Of a DNA stretch of 13,546 bases, positions 1 to 7,657 are shown one piece after another. The DNA is from Oscillospiraceae bacterium. GTDB lineage: Bacteria > Bacillota > Clostridia > Oscillospirales > Oscillospiraceae. The DNA is taken from positions 1 to 13,546 of the forward strand of contig JAFZAM010000127.1 in NCBI GenBank assembly GCA_017557265.1. The letters run 5' to 3'. Within the stretch, counting starts at the first letter, position 1, and the number at the start of each line of letters is the position of its first letter. The translations under genes were made by a program, and so were the position numbers. The notes below the pieces were generated by a model, which saw only the letters and a list, made by a program, of their open reading frames with translations, made no database searches and was not told the origin of the DNA.

Positions 1-1
1 C

Positions 2-418
2 CGCGCGCTGACGCCGTTCGTCATCGCCTTTATAGGCGACGGCGGGGCGTATTTTATCGGCCGCGCGATGGGAAAGCATAAGCTCGCCCCGCGCACAAGT
101 CCGAAAAAGACCGTCGAGGGCGCGATAGGCGGGCTTGTCTGCTCCGTCGGCTTCGCGCTTATATACGGCCTTATCCTGAAATTTGCATTCCATACGGACG
201 TCCTTTTCGGACGTCTCGCCGTCATGGGAGCCGTCGGCGGCGTCGTGTCGCAGCTCGGCGACCTGTTCTTCTCGCTGTTTAAGCGCGAGAGCGGCATAAA
301 AGACTACGGGACCCTTTTGAAGGAGCACGGCGGCATCCTCGACCGCTTCGACAGCATGGTGCCTCTGGCGCCGGTCGTCGCGGCGATGTTCTGTTACTGG
401 CCGCCCTTCGGAGCATGA
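2..418 (+). CDS. cdsA: Phosphatidate cytidylyltransferase, 3' part (C-terminal ~138 residues)
   Basis: CdsA makes CDP-diacylglycerol from phosphatidate and CTP in the membrane, the branch point for phospholipid synthesis. The reading frame is open from base 2, so the gene starts before the window and roughly half of a usual 260-290 residue protein is visible. The visible part begins with a membrane segment carrying GDGGAYFIGR. Two more hydrophobic stretches follow (around LVCSVGFALIYGLIL and LAVMGAVGGVV). The family signature is at visible residues 91-117: S-x-F-K-R, then K-D, then HGGILDRFD, with the Asp residues that bind metal in this family. A short hydrophobic C-terminus follows. The stop is one base before the dxr start, and this neighbour is the standard one in Bacillota (uppS-cdsA-dxr-rseP). 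The identification is secure; only the N-terminus and true start are missing. Confidence 0.95.
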   Translation, partial: RALTPFVIAFIGDGGAYFIGRAMGKHKLAPRTSPKKTVEGAIGGLVCSVGFALIYGLILKFAFHTDVLFGRLAVMGAVGGVVSQLGDLFFSLFKRESGIKDYGTLLKEHGGILDRFDSMVPLAPVVAAMFCYWPPFGA

Positions 419-419
419 T

Positions 420-1556
420 ATGAAAAGCAGCGTATCCGTCCTGGGCTCGACGGGCTCGATAGGCAAAAACACCCTCGAGGTCATAGAGGCCCTCGGCCTG
501 CGCGTGACCGCGCTCGCCGCCGGGAAAAACTCGCGGCTCATGGCCGAGCAGGCGCGGAGGTTCTCCCCGCGTCTCGTCGCCATGTCCGACGAGGCCGCGG
601 CGAACGAGGTGCGCCTCGCCCTCGCGGATACGGATATCCGCGTCCTCTCCGGCGAGGAGGGAGTCGCCGAGGCGGCGGCCCTCGAGGAGACGGACACGGT
701 CGTCGGCGCGATAACCGGCATGGCCGGTCTCGTCCCGTCGCTGACGGCGATAAGGGCGAAAAAGCGCCTCGCTCTCGCCAATAAGGAGACCCTCGTCTGC
801 GGAGGGCGCATAGTCCGCCGTGAGCTTAAGAGGACGGGGGCGGAGATGCTGCCCGTCGATTCCGAGCCCTCGGCGATATTTCAGTGCCTCGCGGGCGGCG
901 GGGAGGTAAAGCGCCTCGTCCTGACCGCCTCCGGCGGCCCGTTTCTCGGGAAGACCGCGTCCGAGCTCGAGGGCGTGACCGTCGGGCAGGCGCTCGCGCA
1001 CCCGAACTGGAGCATGGGACCGAAGGTCACCGTCGACTCCGCGACCATGATGAACAAGGGCCTTGAGCTTATTGAGGCCATGTATTTTTTTGACCTCCCA
1101 GAGGATAAAATATCGATATACGTCCACCCGCAGAGCATCGTGCACTCCATGGCCGAGTTCGTTGACGGGAGCGTCGTCGCGCAGCTCGGTGCGCCTGATA
1201 TGCGCCTGCCCATCCAGCTCGCGCTGACGTGGCCGGAGCGCGTCCCCGGCCCGGCGAAGACGCTGGACCTGACGAAGACCGCGCCGCTGACGTTCCTCGA
1301 GCCCGATACGGAGACCTTCGCCTGCCTGCGTCTCGCGCGCGAGGTAGCGCGCGGGAAGAGCGGGGACGCGGCCGTCATGAACGGCGCCAACGAGGCCGCC
1401 GTGGCGGCTTTTCTCGCGGGGAGGATAGGCTTCGGGCGCATCTATCCGCTCGTCGCCGCCGCCGTTGAAAAGCTCGGCGGGGCCGAGGCGGATAGCGTCG
1501 ATGAGGTCGTGCGTTTGGGCCGCGAGGCCGAGAGGTTCGTTTATTCATGTATATAG
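420..1556 (+). CDS. dxr: 1-deoxy-D-xylulose 5-phosphate reductoisomerase
   Basis: Dxr (IspC) converts 1-deoxy-D-xylulose 5-phosphate to 2-C-methyl-D-erythritol 4-phosphate with NADPH, the committed step of the MEP isoprenoid pathway; it is cytoplasmic and the fosmidomycin target. The protein is 378 residues, slightly short of the usual ~390-400. The NADPH-binding GSTGSIGKNTLEV is at residues 9-21 and ALANKET at 118-124. The metal ligands lie in VDSEPS (D147, E149) and in NKGLE (E216). The substrate-loop motif HPNWSMGPKVTVDSATMMNK spans 194-213, and NGANEAAVAAF (321-331) is in the C-terminal domain. GGAG at 410-413, inside the end of cdsA, sits 6 bases before the ATG and supports this start. 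The last 10 bases overlap the start of rseP, consistent with translational coupling. All catalytic motifs are intact. Confidence 0.98.
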   Translation: MKSSVSVLGSTGSIGKNTLEVIEALGLRVTALAAGKNSRLMAEQARRFSPRLVAMSDEAAANEVRLALADTDIRVLSGEEGVAEAAALEETDTVVGAITGMAGLVPSLTAIRAKKRLALANKETLVCGGRIVRRELKRTGAEMLPVDSEPSAIFQCLAGGGEVKRLVLTASGGPFLGKTASELEGVTVGQALAHPNWSMGPKVTVDSATMMNKGLELIEAMYFFDLPEDKISIYVHPQSIVHSMAEFVDGSVVAQLGAPDMRLPIQLALTWPERVPGPAKTLDLTKTAPLTFLEPDTETFACLRLAREVARGKSGDAAVMNGANEAAVAAFLAGRIGFGRIYPLVAAAVEKLGGAEADSVDEVVRLGREAERFVYSCI

Positions 1557-2605
1557 TCATAGCCATCGTGGCCTTCGGCGTGCTCGTCGCCGTCCATGAG
1601 CTCGGGCATTTTCTCGCCGCGAAGCTCCTCGGAGTCAAGGTAAACGAGTTCGCCCTCGGAATGGGGCCGAAGATAATATCAAAGCAAAAGGGGGAGACGG
1701 CGTACTCCCTGCGCGCGCTGCCCATAGGGGGCTTTTGCGCCATGGAGGGGGAGGACGGCGACTCCGAGCTGACCGACCCCCGCGCCTTCTGCAACAAGAA
1801 GATACCCTCGCGCTTTCTCATCCTCATCGCGGGCTCCTTCATGAATTTCCTCGTCGGATTTCTGATCGTGCTGATCCTCTTTTCCGGCCGCTCGTACTAC
1901 GCCCAGCCGGTCCTGACCGGCTTCATGGACGGCTTCCCCTTCGAGGGCGAGACCGGCCTCATGGAGGGCGACCGCATCGTCTCCATCGACGGGCACCACG
2001 TCGGCACCGTCGAGGAGGTGACGCTCTATCTCGCCCGCGGCAACGGCGAGACGGCGGACGTCGTCGTCCGCAGGGACGGCAGGCGCGTCAAGCTCGACGA
2101 CCTGCCGCTCAAGCTCCGCGAGTACGAGACGGAGGACGGCGTCGAGCTCAAATACGGGCTGTATTTCAAGACGGTCGAGAGCTCCTTCGGCGAGCTCATA
2201 CGCCAGACGTGGAATAACTCCATCTATTTCGTAAAAATGGTCCGCATGGGCCTGAGCGACCTCCTGACGGGCGCCGCGCGGATAAAGGATCTCTCCGGGC
2301 CCGTCGGCATAGTCTCGATGATAAACGAGGTCGGGCAGAGCTCGCCGACGAGGAGCGCCGCGCTCTGGAGCGTCGCGTATCTCATCGCGTTCATCGCGGT
2401 CAATCTCTCCGTGATGAACATGCTGCCCATTCCCGCGCTCGACGGCGGGCGCATCTTCGTAATGCTCGTGACTTGGGTCATAGAGAAGATCATACGCCGC
2501 AAGCTCAATCCGAAGGTCGAGGGCTATATCCACGGAGCGGGACTCGTGCTCCTGCTCGCGCTTATGGCCTACGTCATGTTCAACGACATCGTAAAGCTCT
2601 TTTGA
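1547..2605 (+). CDS. rseP: RIP metalloprotease, site-2 protease family (M50)
   Basis: This intramembrane zinc protease (RseP in Escherichia coli, RasP/YluC in Bacillus) cleaves membrane-embedded anti-sigma factors, remnant signal peptides and cell-division proteins. Of 352 residues, the first membrane helix carries the zinc and catalytic motif HELGH at 17-21. A second hydrophobic segment is at about 90-113. A single PDZ-like domain runs from about 118 to 190 (GLMEGDRIVSIDG). The third zinc ligand is in NMLPIPALDGGRI (291-303), followed by a last hydrophobic helix at about 330-346. One PDZ domain is normal for the Gram-positive form. The ATG overlaps the dxr end by 10 bases; the nearest purine stretch (AGAGG, 1531-1535) is 11 bases away, so coupling to dxr probably drives initiation. 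Where Bacillus has proS next, here ispG follows. The substrate cannot be told from the window. Confidence 0.96.
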   Translation: MYIVIAIVAFGVLVAVHELGHFLAAKLLGVKVNEFALGMGPKIISKQKGETAYSLRALPIGGFCAMEGEDGDSELTDPRAFCNKKIPSRFLILIAGSFMNFLVGFLIVLILFSGRSYYAQPVLTGFMDGFPFEGETGLMEGDRIVSIDGHHVGTVEEVTLYLARGNGETADVVVRRDGRRVKLDDLPLKLREYETEDGVELKYGLYFKTVESSFGELIRQTWNNSIYFVKMVRMGLSDLLTGAARIKDLSGPVGIVSMINEVGQSSPTRSAALWSVAYLIAFIAVNLSVMNMLPIPALDGGRIFVMLVTWVIEKIIRRKLNPKVEGYIHGAGLVLLLALMAYVMFNDIVKLF

Positions 2606-2614
2606 GGTGACCTG

Positions 2615-3673
2615 ATGGCGACTCGAAGGATAAACGTCGGCTCCGTCCCGATAGGCGGCGGCGCGCCGGTCAGCATCCAGTCCATGACGAATACGAGGAC
2701 GGAGGACGTCCACGCGACGGTGGAGCAGATAAAGCGCCTCGAGAAGGCGGGCTGCGACATCGTCCGCGTCGCCGTGCCCACCATGGAGGCGGCCGGGGCG
2801 ATACGCGCCGTTAAGGACGCCGTGAGCGTCCCCGTCGTCGCCGATATCCATTTCGATTACAGGCTTGCCGTCGCCGCCGCCGAGGCGGGCGCGGACAAGA
2901 TAAGGATAAATCCGGGCAACATCGGCGGGGAGAAGAACGTCCGCGCCGTGGCCGAAGCCTGCCGCGCGGCGGGCGTCCCCATACGCATAGGCATAAACGG
3001 CGGGAGCCTCGAAAAGCCCCTCCTCGCCAAATACGGCGGGGTGACGCCCGAGGCCATGGTCGAGAGCGCGAGAGCGCAGGCGGCCATGCTCGAGCGCTTC
3101 GGCTTTGAGAATATCTGCATATCCCTCACGGCCTCCGACGTGAGGACGACCGTCGCCGCCAACCGCCTCGCCGCCGCGCCGGCGGACTATCCCTTACATA
3201 TAGGCCTGACCGAGGCCGGCGCGGGCGACTCCGCGCTCATGAAGGCCTCCGCCGCCGTCGGAGCGCTGCTCATTGACGGCATAGGCGACACGCTCCGCGT
3301 CTCCCTGACGGACGATCCCGTCAAGGAGGTCGAGACGGCGCGCAAGCTTCTGCGCGTGCTCGGCCTGCGCGGCGGCGTGAACATCGTCGCCTGCCCGACC
3401 TGCGGGCGCACGCAGATAGACCTTTTCAGCCTCTACCGCGAGGTGGAGGCGGGACTGGCCGGCCTCGACAGAGACGTGACCGTCGCCGTCATGGGCTGCG
3501 CCGTCAACGGCCCCGGAGAGGCCGCCGAAGCCGATTACGGCGTCGCGGGCGGCAGGGAGTGGGGCATTCTCTTCAAAAAAGGCAGGGAGATAGCCAGACT
3601 TCCCGAGTCGGAGCTGGCGCGGGCGCTCATCGCGCTCGTTTCGGAGGATACGTATGGCGAAAAAGTTCTATGA
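2615..3673 (+). CDS. ispG: 4-hydroxy-3-methylbut-2-en-1-yl diphosphate synthase
   Basis: IspG (GcpE) converts 2-C-methyl-D-erythritol 2,4-cyclodiphosphate to HMBPP, the penultimate MEP-pathway step, using a [4Fe-4S] cluster and reduced flavodoxin or ferredoxin. The 352-residue protein starts with the family's VGSVPIGGGAPVSIQSMTNT region (residues 8-27) and a TIM-barrel half containing RINPGNIG (97-104). The cluster ligands are visible: C260 and C263 in CPTCGRT, C295 in GCAVNGPGEA, and E302 in the same motif. No insertion domain is present, so this is the short two-domain bacterial form. GAGGTGA at 2604-2610, which overlaps the rseP stop, is a good ribosome binding site 4 bases before the ATG. 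The gene lies two genes after dxr, so two MEP enzymes are probably made from one mRNA. The last 20 bases overlap polC. Confidence 0.97.
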   Translation: MATRRINVGSVPIGGGAPVSIQSMTNTRTEDVHATVEQIKRLEKAGCDIVRVAVPTMEAAGAIRAVKDAVSVPVVADIHFDYRLAVAAAEAGADKIRINPGNIGGEKNVRAVAEACRAAGVPIRIGINGGSLEKPLLAKYGGVTPEAMVESARAQAAMLERFGFENICISLTASDVRTTVAANRLAAAPADYPLHIGLTEAGAGDSALMKASAAVGALLIDGIGDTLRVSLTDDPVKEVETARKLLRVLGLRGGVNIVACPTCGRTQIDLFSLYREVEAGLAGLDRDVTVAVMGCAVNGPGEAAEADYGVAGGREWGILFKKGREIARLPESELARALIALVSEDTYGEKVL

Positions 3674-6600
3674 CATTTTCGACTGCTGCCGGGAGGACGC
3701 GGAGCTCCGCGAGCTTCTCGAGAGCACGACGGTAACGGCCGTCCGCATAGACAGGGCGTCGGGCTCACTGTCCGCCGACCTGTTCTTTCCGCGCCAGCCC
3801 GCCCCCGTCATGGTGTCGATAATAGAGAACGCCCTCAAGGCCGAGTACGGCCTCGCCGCCGCGTCGATAACCGCCTCCGCTCCCGCGCCGCAGACGGCGG
3901 AAGCGAAAAACGGCCGCCGCCAGCTCTTCGGGAACGCGATCCGCGGGAAGGATACGCCCATAGGCGAGCTCGACCAGTATGCCGGCCGCGTCTCCGTCAC
4001 GGGCGACGTGTTCGGGACCGAAAAGCGGACCGTCCGCGGCGGGCTGCGCATAGTCGAATTCAACATCACCGACCATACGGGGACGCTGCGCGTCTCCAAG
4101 ATGCTCCGCGACCCGGCCGACAACGCCCTCATGGACATAGAGGACGGGATGTACCTGCGCGTCGCGGGGCCCGTCTCGTTCAACCGCTGGGTCGACGACC
4201 TCTCCATGGAGCCGGTCAGCGTCTGCAAAATGGAAAAGCCCGTCCGCACGGATAACTGCGAGCTCGGAAGGCGCGTCGAGCTCCATCTGCATACGAAGTT
4301 CTCCGCCCTCGACGCCCTGACCGACGTCGACGAGGCGGTCAAGACCGCCGCGCGCTGGGGCCACAAGGCCATCGCCGTGACGGACCACGGCGTCGTGCAG
4401 GCCTTCCCGAACATCTGCTCGGCGGGCAAAAAGTACGGCGTGAAGATACTCTACGGCTGCGAGGCCTACTACATAAACGACGTCGACGACCACGTCGCCG
4501 TGAGCGGCGCCGCCGGCGAACCGATAGACGGCGATTTCGTCGCCTTCGATCTCGAGACGACGGGCCTGAGCTCCCGCGCGGACGCGATAACCGAGATAGG
4601 CGCCGTGCGCTTTTCCGGCGGCAAAGCCGTCGACAGGATGGACACCTTCGTCGACCCCGGCATGAGCATCCCAGCCGAGGTCGTGCGCCTGACGGGCATA
4701 CGCGACGAGGACGTCGCGGGCGCTCCCGGTCAGGAGGAGGCCGTCCGGCGCTTTCTCGACTTCGCGGGCGGGCTGCCGCTCATTGCGCACAACGCCGCCT
4801 TCGACATGGGCTTTATCCGCGCCGCCTGCGACAGATACGGCCTTAAATGCGACAACGCCTCCGTCGATACGCTTACGCTCTCTCGCGCGCTGCTGACGAA
4901 GCTCAAGCGCTTCTCGCTCGACGTCGTCGCGGGCGCGCTCTCGCTGCCGGAATTCAACCACCACCGCGCCGACGCGGACGCGGAGACCTGCGGGCTCATC
5001 GCCCTGCGCTTCTTCGAGGATCTGAAAAAGGCCGGCGTCGGGACGCTCGGCGGCATAAACGCGCACCTCGCCTCGCTGCGCGCTCCCGAGGAGCTCCACG
5101 GCCAGCCGAGGCATCTCATCATCCTCGTCAAAACGCAGCAGGGCCTGCGAAATCTCTATGAGCTCGTCTCGCTTGCGCATCTTAAGTATTTCCGCAAGCA
5201 GCCGATAATCCCCAAGAGCCTGCTCATGTCGAAGCGCGAGGGGCTCATCCTCGGCAGCGCCTGCGAAAACGGCGAGGTCTTCCGCGCCATAACGGGCAAC
5301 CGGAGCGACGCCGAGCTCGACCGCCTCGCGTCCTTCTACGACTATCTGGAGATACAGCCTATATGCAACAACGCCTTCATGATAGCCGAGGGCAAGGCCG
5401 CTGACGAGGACGAGCTGCGCGCCTTCAATAAGCGCGTCGTGGAGCTCGCCGAGAAGCTCGGCAAGCCCGTCTGCGCGACGGGCGACGTCCACTTCCTCGA
5501 CCCGGACGACGAGATTTTCCGCCGCATCCTCATTTCCAATAAGTTCTCCGACGCGGACAGGCCGCTCCCGATATACTTCAAGACGACGGACGAGATGCTG
5601 GAGGAATTTGCCTATCTCGGACCGGAGCTCGCGAAGAAGGTCGTCATCGACGACCCGAACGCCGTCGCCGACATGATAGACGTCGTCGCGCCGCTCCCGA
5701 AGGGGCTCTTCCCGCCGATGATAGAAAACTCCGCGAAGGATCTGCAGGACCTCGTCTACGGCAAGCTCCACGCCATGTACGGCGAGGACCCGCCCGCCAT
5801 CGTGACCGAGCGCGTCGAGGCCGAGCTCAAGGACATCCTCGCCCGCGGCTACGACGTCATATACATGAGCGCCCAGAAGCTCGTCTCCAAGTCCAACGCC
5901 GCCGGCTACCTCGTCGGCTCGCGAGGGAGCGTCGGCTCCTCGGTCGTCGCTTTCTTCTCGGGCATCACCGAGGTCAACGCCCTCCCGCCGCACTACCGCT
6001 GCCCGAAGTGCCACCACTGCGACTTCGAGGCGGGGAAGGACTACGGCTGCGGGCCCGACATGCCCGAGGCGAACTGCCCCGTCTGCGGCGCTCCGTACGC
6101 GCGCGAGGGCTTTGATATCCCGTTCGAGACGTTCCTTGGCTTCGGCGGCGACAAGGTCCCCGACATTGACCTCAACTTCTCCGGCGAATATCAGGCGCAG
6201 GCGCACAGAGACACGATAGAACTCTTCGGCGCCGACCACGTCTTCCGCGCCGGGACGATAGGCACCGTCAAGGAAAAGACCGCCTACGGCTACGTTAAAA
6301 AGTACCTCGAGGAGCGGAATCTCACCAAGTCCCGCCTCGAGGAGGACAGACTGAGCCGCGGCTTCGCGGGCGTCAAGCGCACGACGGGCCAGCACCCCGG
6401 CGGCCTCGTCGTCATCCCGCAGGACCACGAGGTGTATGATTTCTGCCCCGTGCAGCATCCCGCCGACGACCCGGACAGCGACATCATAACGACCCATTTC
6501 GAGTATCACTCCATGGAGGAAAACCTCCTCAAGCTCGACATGCTCGGCCACGACGATCCGACGATGATACACATGCTGACCGAGCTCACCGGCGTAGACG

Positions 6601-7595
6601 CGCTCTCGCTCCCGCTCAACGACCCCGACACGATGAGCATCTTCGTCTCGCCCGAAAAGCTCGGCCTGCCGGACGACGACCCCATCATCGGCAAGGTCGG
6701 CTCCTTTGCCATCCCCGAATTCGGGACGCGCTTTACCCGCGAGATGCTCGTCGACACGAAGCCCGACAAAGTGTCGACCCTCGTGCGCCTTTCGGGCTTT
6801 TCCCACGGCACGGACGTCTGGGCGGGCAACATCAAGGACCTCGTCCTGAGCGGGACGGCGACGGTAGAGCAGACGGCCGCCTGCCGCGACGACATCATGC
6901 TCTACCTCATCGGCATGGGCATGGAGGCGAAAAAGGCTTTCAAGTTCATGGAGGCCGTCCGCAAGGGCGTTATCCACAAGGGCAAGAGCTGGCCCGAGGG
7001 CATCGAGGACGAGCTGCGCGCGCTGAACGTCCCCGAGTGGTACATAGAGTCCTGCAAGAAGATACAGTATCTGTTCCCGAAGGCGCACGCGGTCGCGTAC
7101 GTGACGATGGCGCTGCGCATCGCGTGGTACAAGGTCCACAGACCCATCGAGTTCTACTGCGCGTACTTTACGGTCCGCGCCCCGGCCTTCGACCTCGAGC
7201 TCATGACCTCCGGCATAGACAAGGTCCGCGCCGCGATAAACGAGCTCTATTCGCGCTCGCCGCTGTCGCAGCTCGAGCAGGACAAGCTCACGACCCTCGA
7301 GGTCGTCTACGAATTCCTCTCGCGCGGCTTCGATTTCGCGCCGATGGACCTGCGCCGCTCCGACGCGACGAAGTTCACCATAGACGGGAAGCGGCTCGTT
7401 CCGCCCTTCGCCGCCGTGGCGGGGCTCGGCGAGTCCGCCGCGCAGGACATAGTCGCCCACAGAGACGACGATTTCATCTCCGTCGAGGAATTCGCCGCGG
7501 CCTGCTCGAAGGTCTCCAAGACGCATATAGAGACGTTAAAGAAGCTCGGCGTGTTCGGCGACATGCCGGACGCCGCGCAGATATCGCTCTTTTAA
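3654..7595 (+). CDS. polC: DNA polymerase III alpha subunit, PolC type
   Basis: PolC is the Gram-positive replicative polymerase with a built-in 3'-5' proofreading exonuclease, acting at the fork with the beta clamp. The order of parts over 1313 residues is: a short N-terminal domain (about 1-70); an OB-fold region (about 105-195); PHP domain first half (VELHLHTKFSALD 208-220, AVTDHGVVQAF 241-251); an inserted DEDDh exonuclease (FDLETTG 298-304 with D299 and E301, AHNAAFDMGF 378-387, HRADAD 437-442); PHP second half (CATGDVHFLD 607-616); and palm and fingers. Catalytic aspartates are in PDIDLNFSGEY (D837, D839) and LKLDMLG (D962). A zinc module has C783, C786, C808 and C811. The C-terminal QISLF resembles a clamp-binding tail. 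Bacillus PolC is about 1437 residues; the missing ~120 fall between the first domain and the OB-fold. GGAGGA at 3643-3648 supports this start, 20 bases inside ispG. Confidence 0.98.
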   Translation: MAKKFYDIFDCCREDAELRELLESTTVTAVRIDRASGSLSADLFFPRQPAPVMVSIIENALKAEYGLAAASITASAPAPQTAEAKNGRRQLFGNAIRGKDTPIGELDQYAGRVSVTGDVFGTEKRTVRGGLRIVEFNITDHTGTLRVSKMLRDPADNALMDIEDGMYLRVAGPVSFNRWVDDLSMEPVSVCKMEKPVRTDNCELGRRVELHLHTKFSALDALTDVDEAVKTAARWGHKAIAVTDHGVVQAFPNICSAGKKYGVKILYGCEAYYINDVDDHVAVSGAAGEPIDGDFVAFDLETTGLSSRADAITEIGAVRFSGGKAVDRMDTFVDPGMSIPAEVVRLTGIRDEDVAGAPGQEEAVRRFLDFAGGLPLIAHNAAFDMGFIRAACDRYGLKCDNASVDTLTLSRALLTKLKRFSLDVVAGALSLPEFNHHRADADAETCGLIALRFFEDLKKAGVGTLGGINAHLASLRAPEELHGQPRHLIILVKTQQGLRNLYELVSLAHLKYFRKQPIIPKSLLMSKREGLILGSACENGEVFRAITGNRSDAELDRLASFYDYLEIQPICNNAFMIAEGKAADEDELRAFNKRVVELAEKLGKPVCATGDVHFLDPDDEIFRRILISNKFSDADRPLPIYFKTTDEMLEEFAYLGPELAKKVVIDDPNAVADMIDVVAPLPKGLFPPMIENSAKDLQDLVYGKLHAMYGEDPPAIVTERVEAELKDILARGYDVIYMSAQKLVSKSNAAGYLVGSRGSVGSSVVAFFSGITEVNALPPHYRCPKCHHCDFEAGKDYGCGPDMPEANCPVCGAPYAREGFDIPFETFLGFGGDKVPDIDLNFSGEYQAQAHRDTIELFGADHVFRAGTIGTVKEKTAYGYVKKYLEERNLTKSRLEEDRLSRGFAGVKRTTGQHPGGLVVIPQDHEVYDFCPVQHPADDPDSDIITTHFEYHSMEENLLKLDMLGHDDPTMIHMLTELTGVDALSLPLNDPDTMSIFVSPEKLGLPDDDPIIGKVGSFAIPEFGTRFTREMLVDTKPDKVSTLVRLSGFSHGTDVWAGNIKDLVLSGTATVEQTAACRDDIMLYLIGMGMEAKKAFKFMEAVRKGVIHKGKSWPEGIEDELRALNVPEWYIESCKKIQYLFPKAHAVAYVTMALRIAWYKVHRPIEFYCAYFTVRAPAFDLELMTSGIDKVRAAINELYSRSPLSQLEQDKLTTLEVVYEFLSRGFDFAPMDLRRSDATKFTIDGKRLVPPFAAVAGLGESAAQDIVAHRDDDFISVEEFAAACSKVSKTHIETLKKLGVFGDMPDAAQISLF

Positions 7596-7615
7596 GCGCA
7601 AAAAAGCGCAAAAAA
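7596..7615 (+). repeat. Tandem direct repeat of a 10-mer
   Basis: GCGCAAAAAA occurs twice in a row directly after the polC stop codon. On the minus strand it gives two T-runs split by GCGC just past the terminator hairpin, which could lengthen the U-tract for the dehydrogenase transcript. No independent function is evident. Confidence 0.6.
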
Positions 7616-7647
7616 AGGCGGTACGGATCATTCCGTACCGCCTTTTT
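7612..7647. terminator. Bidirectional Rho-independent terminator between polC and the dehydrogenase gene
   Basis: A perfect 11-bp stem (7617-7627 with 7632-7642) closes a TCAT loop. It is flanked by at least five A on the left and TTTTT on the right, so each strand reads as a GC-rich hairpin followed by a U-tract. It lies 21 bases after the polC stop and 10 bases after the stop of the convergent dehydrogenase gene, so it can end both transcripts. Confidence 0.93.
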
Positions 7648-7657
7648 GGTTTTGCGT

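Noticed and set aside
1679..2851. 390-codon minus-strand open frame over rseP and ispG
   Set aside because: Shadow of two conserved genes, with no recognisable domain.
3765..7526. 1253-codon open frame antisense to polC
   Set aside because: It mirrors polC codons in a GC-rich gene, is low-complexity (rich in Arg, Val, Glu, Ala, Asp), shows no domain, and polC on the other strand is unmistakable.
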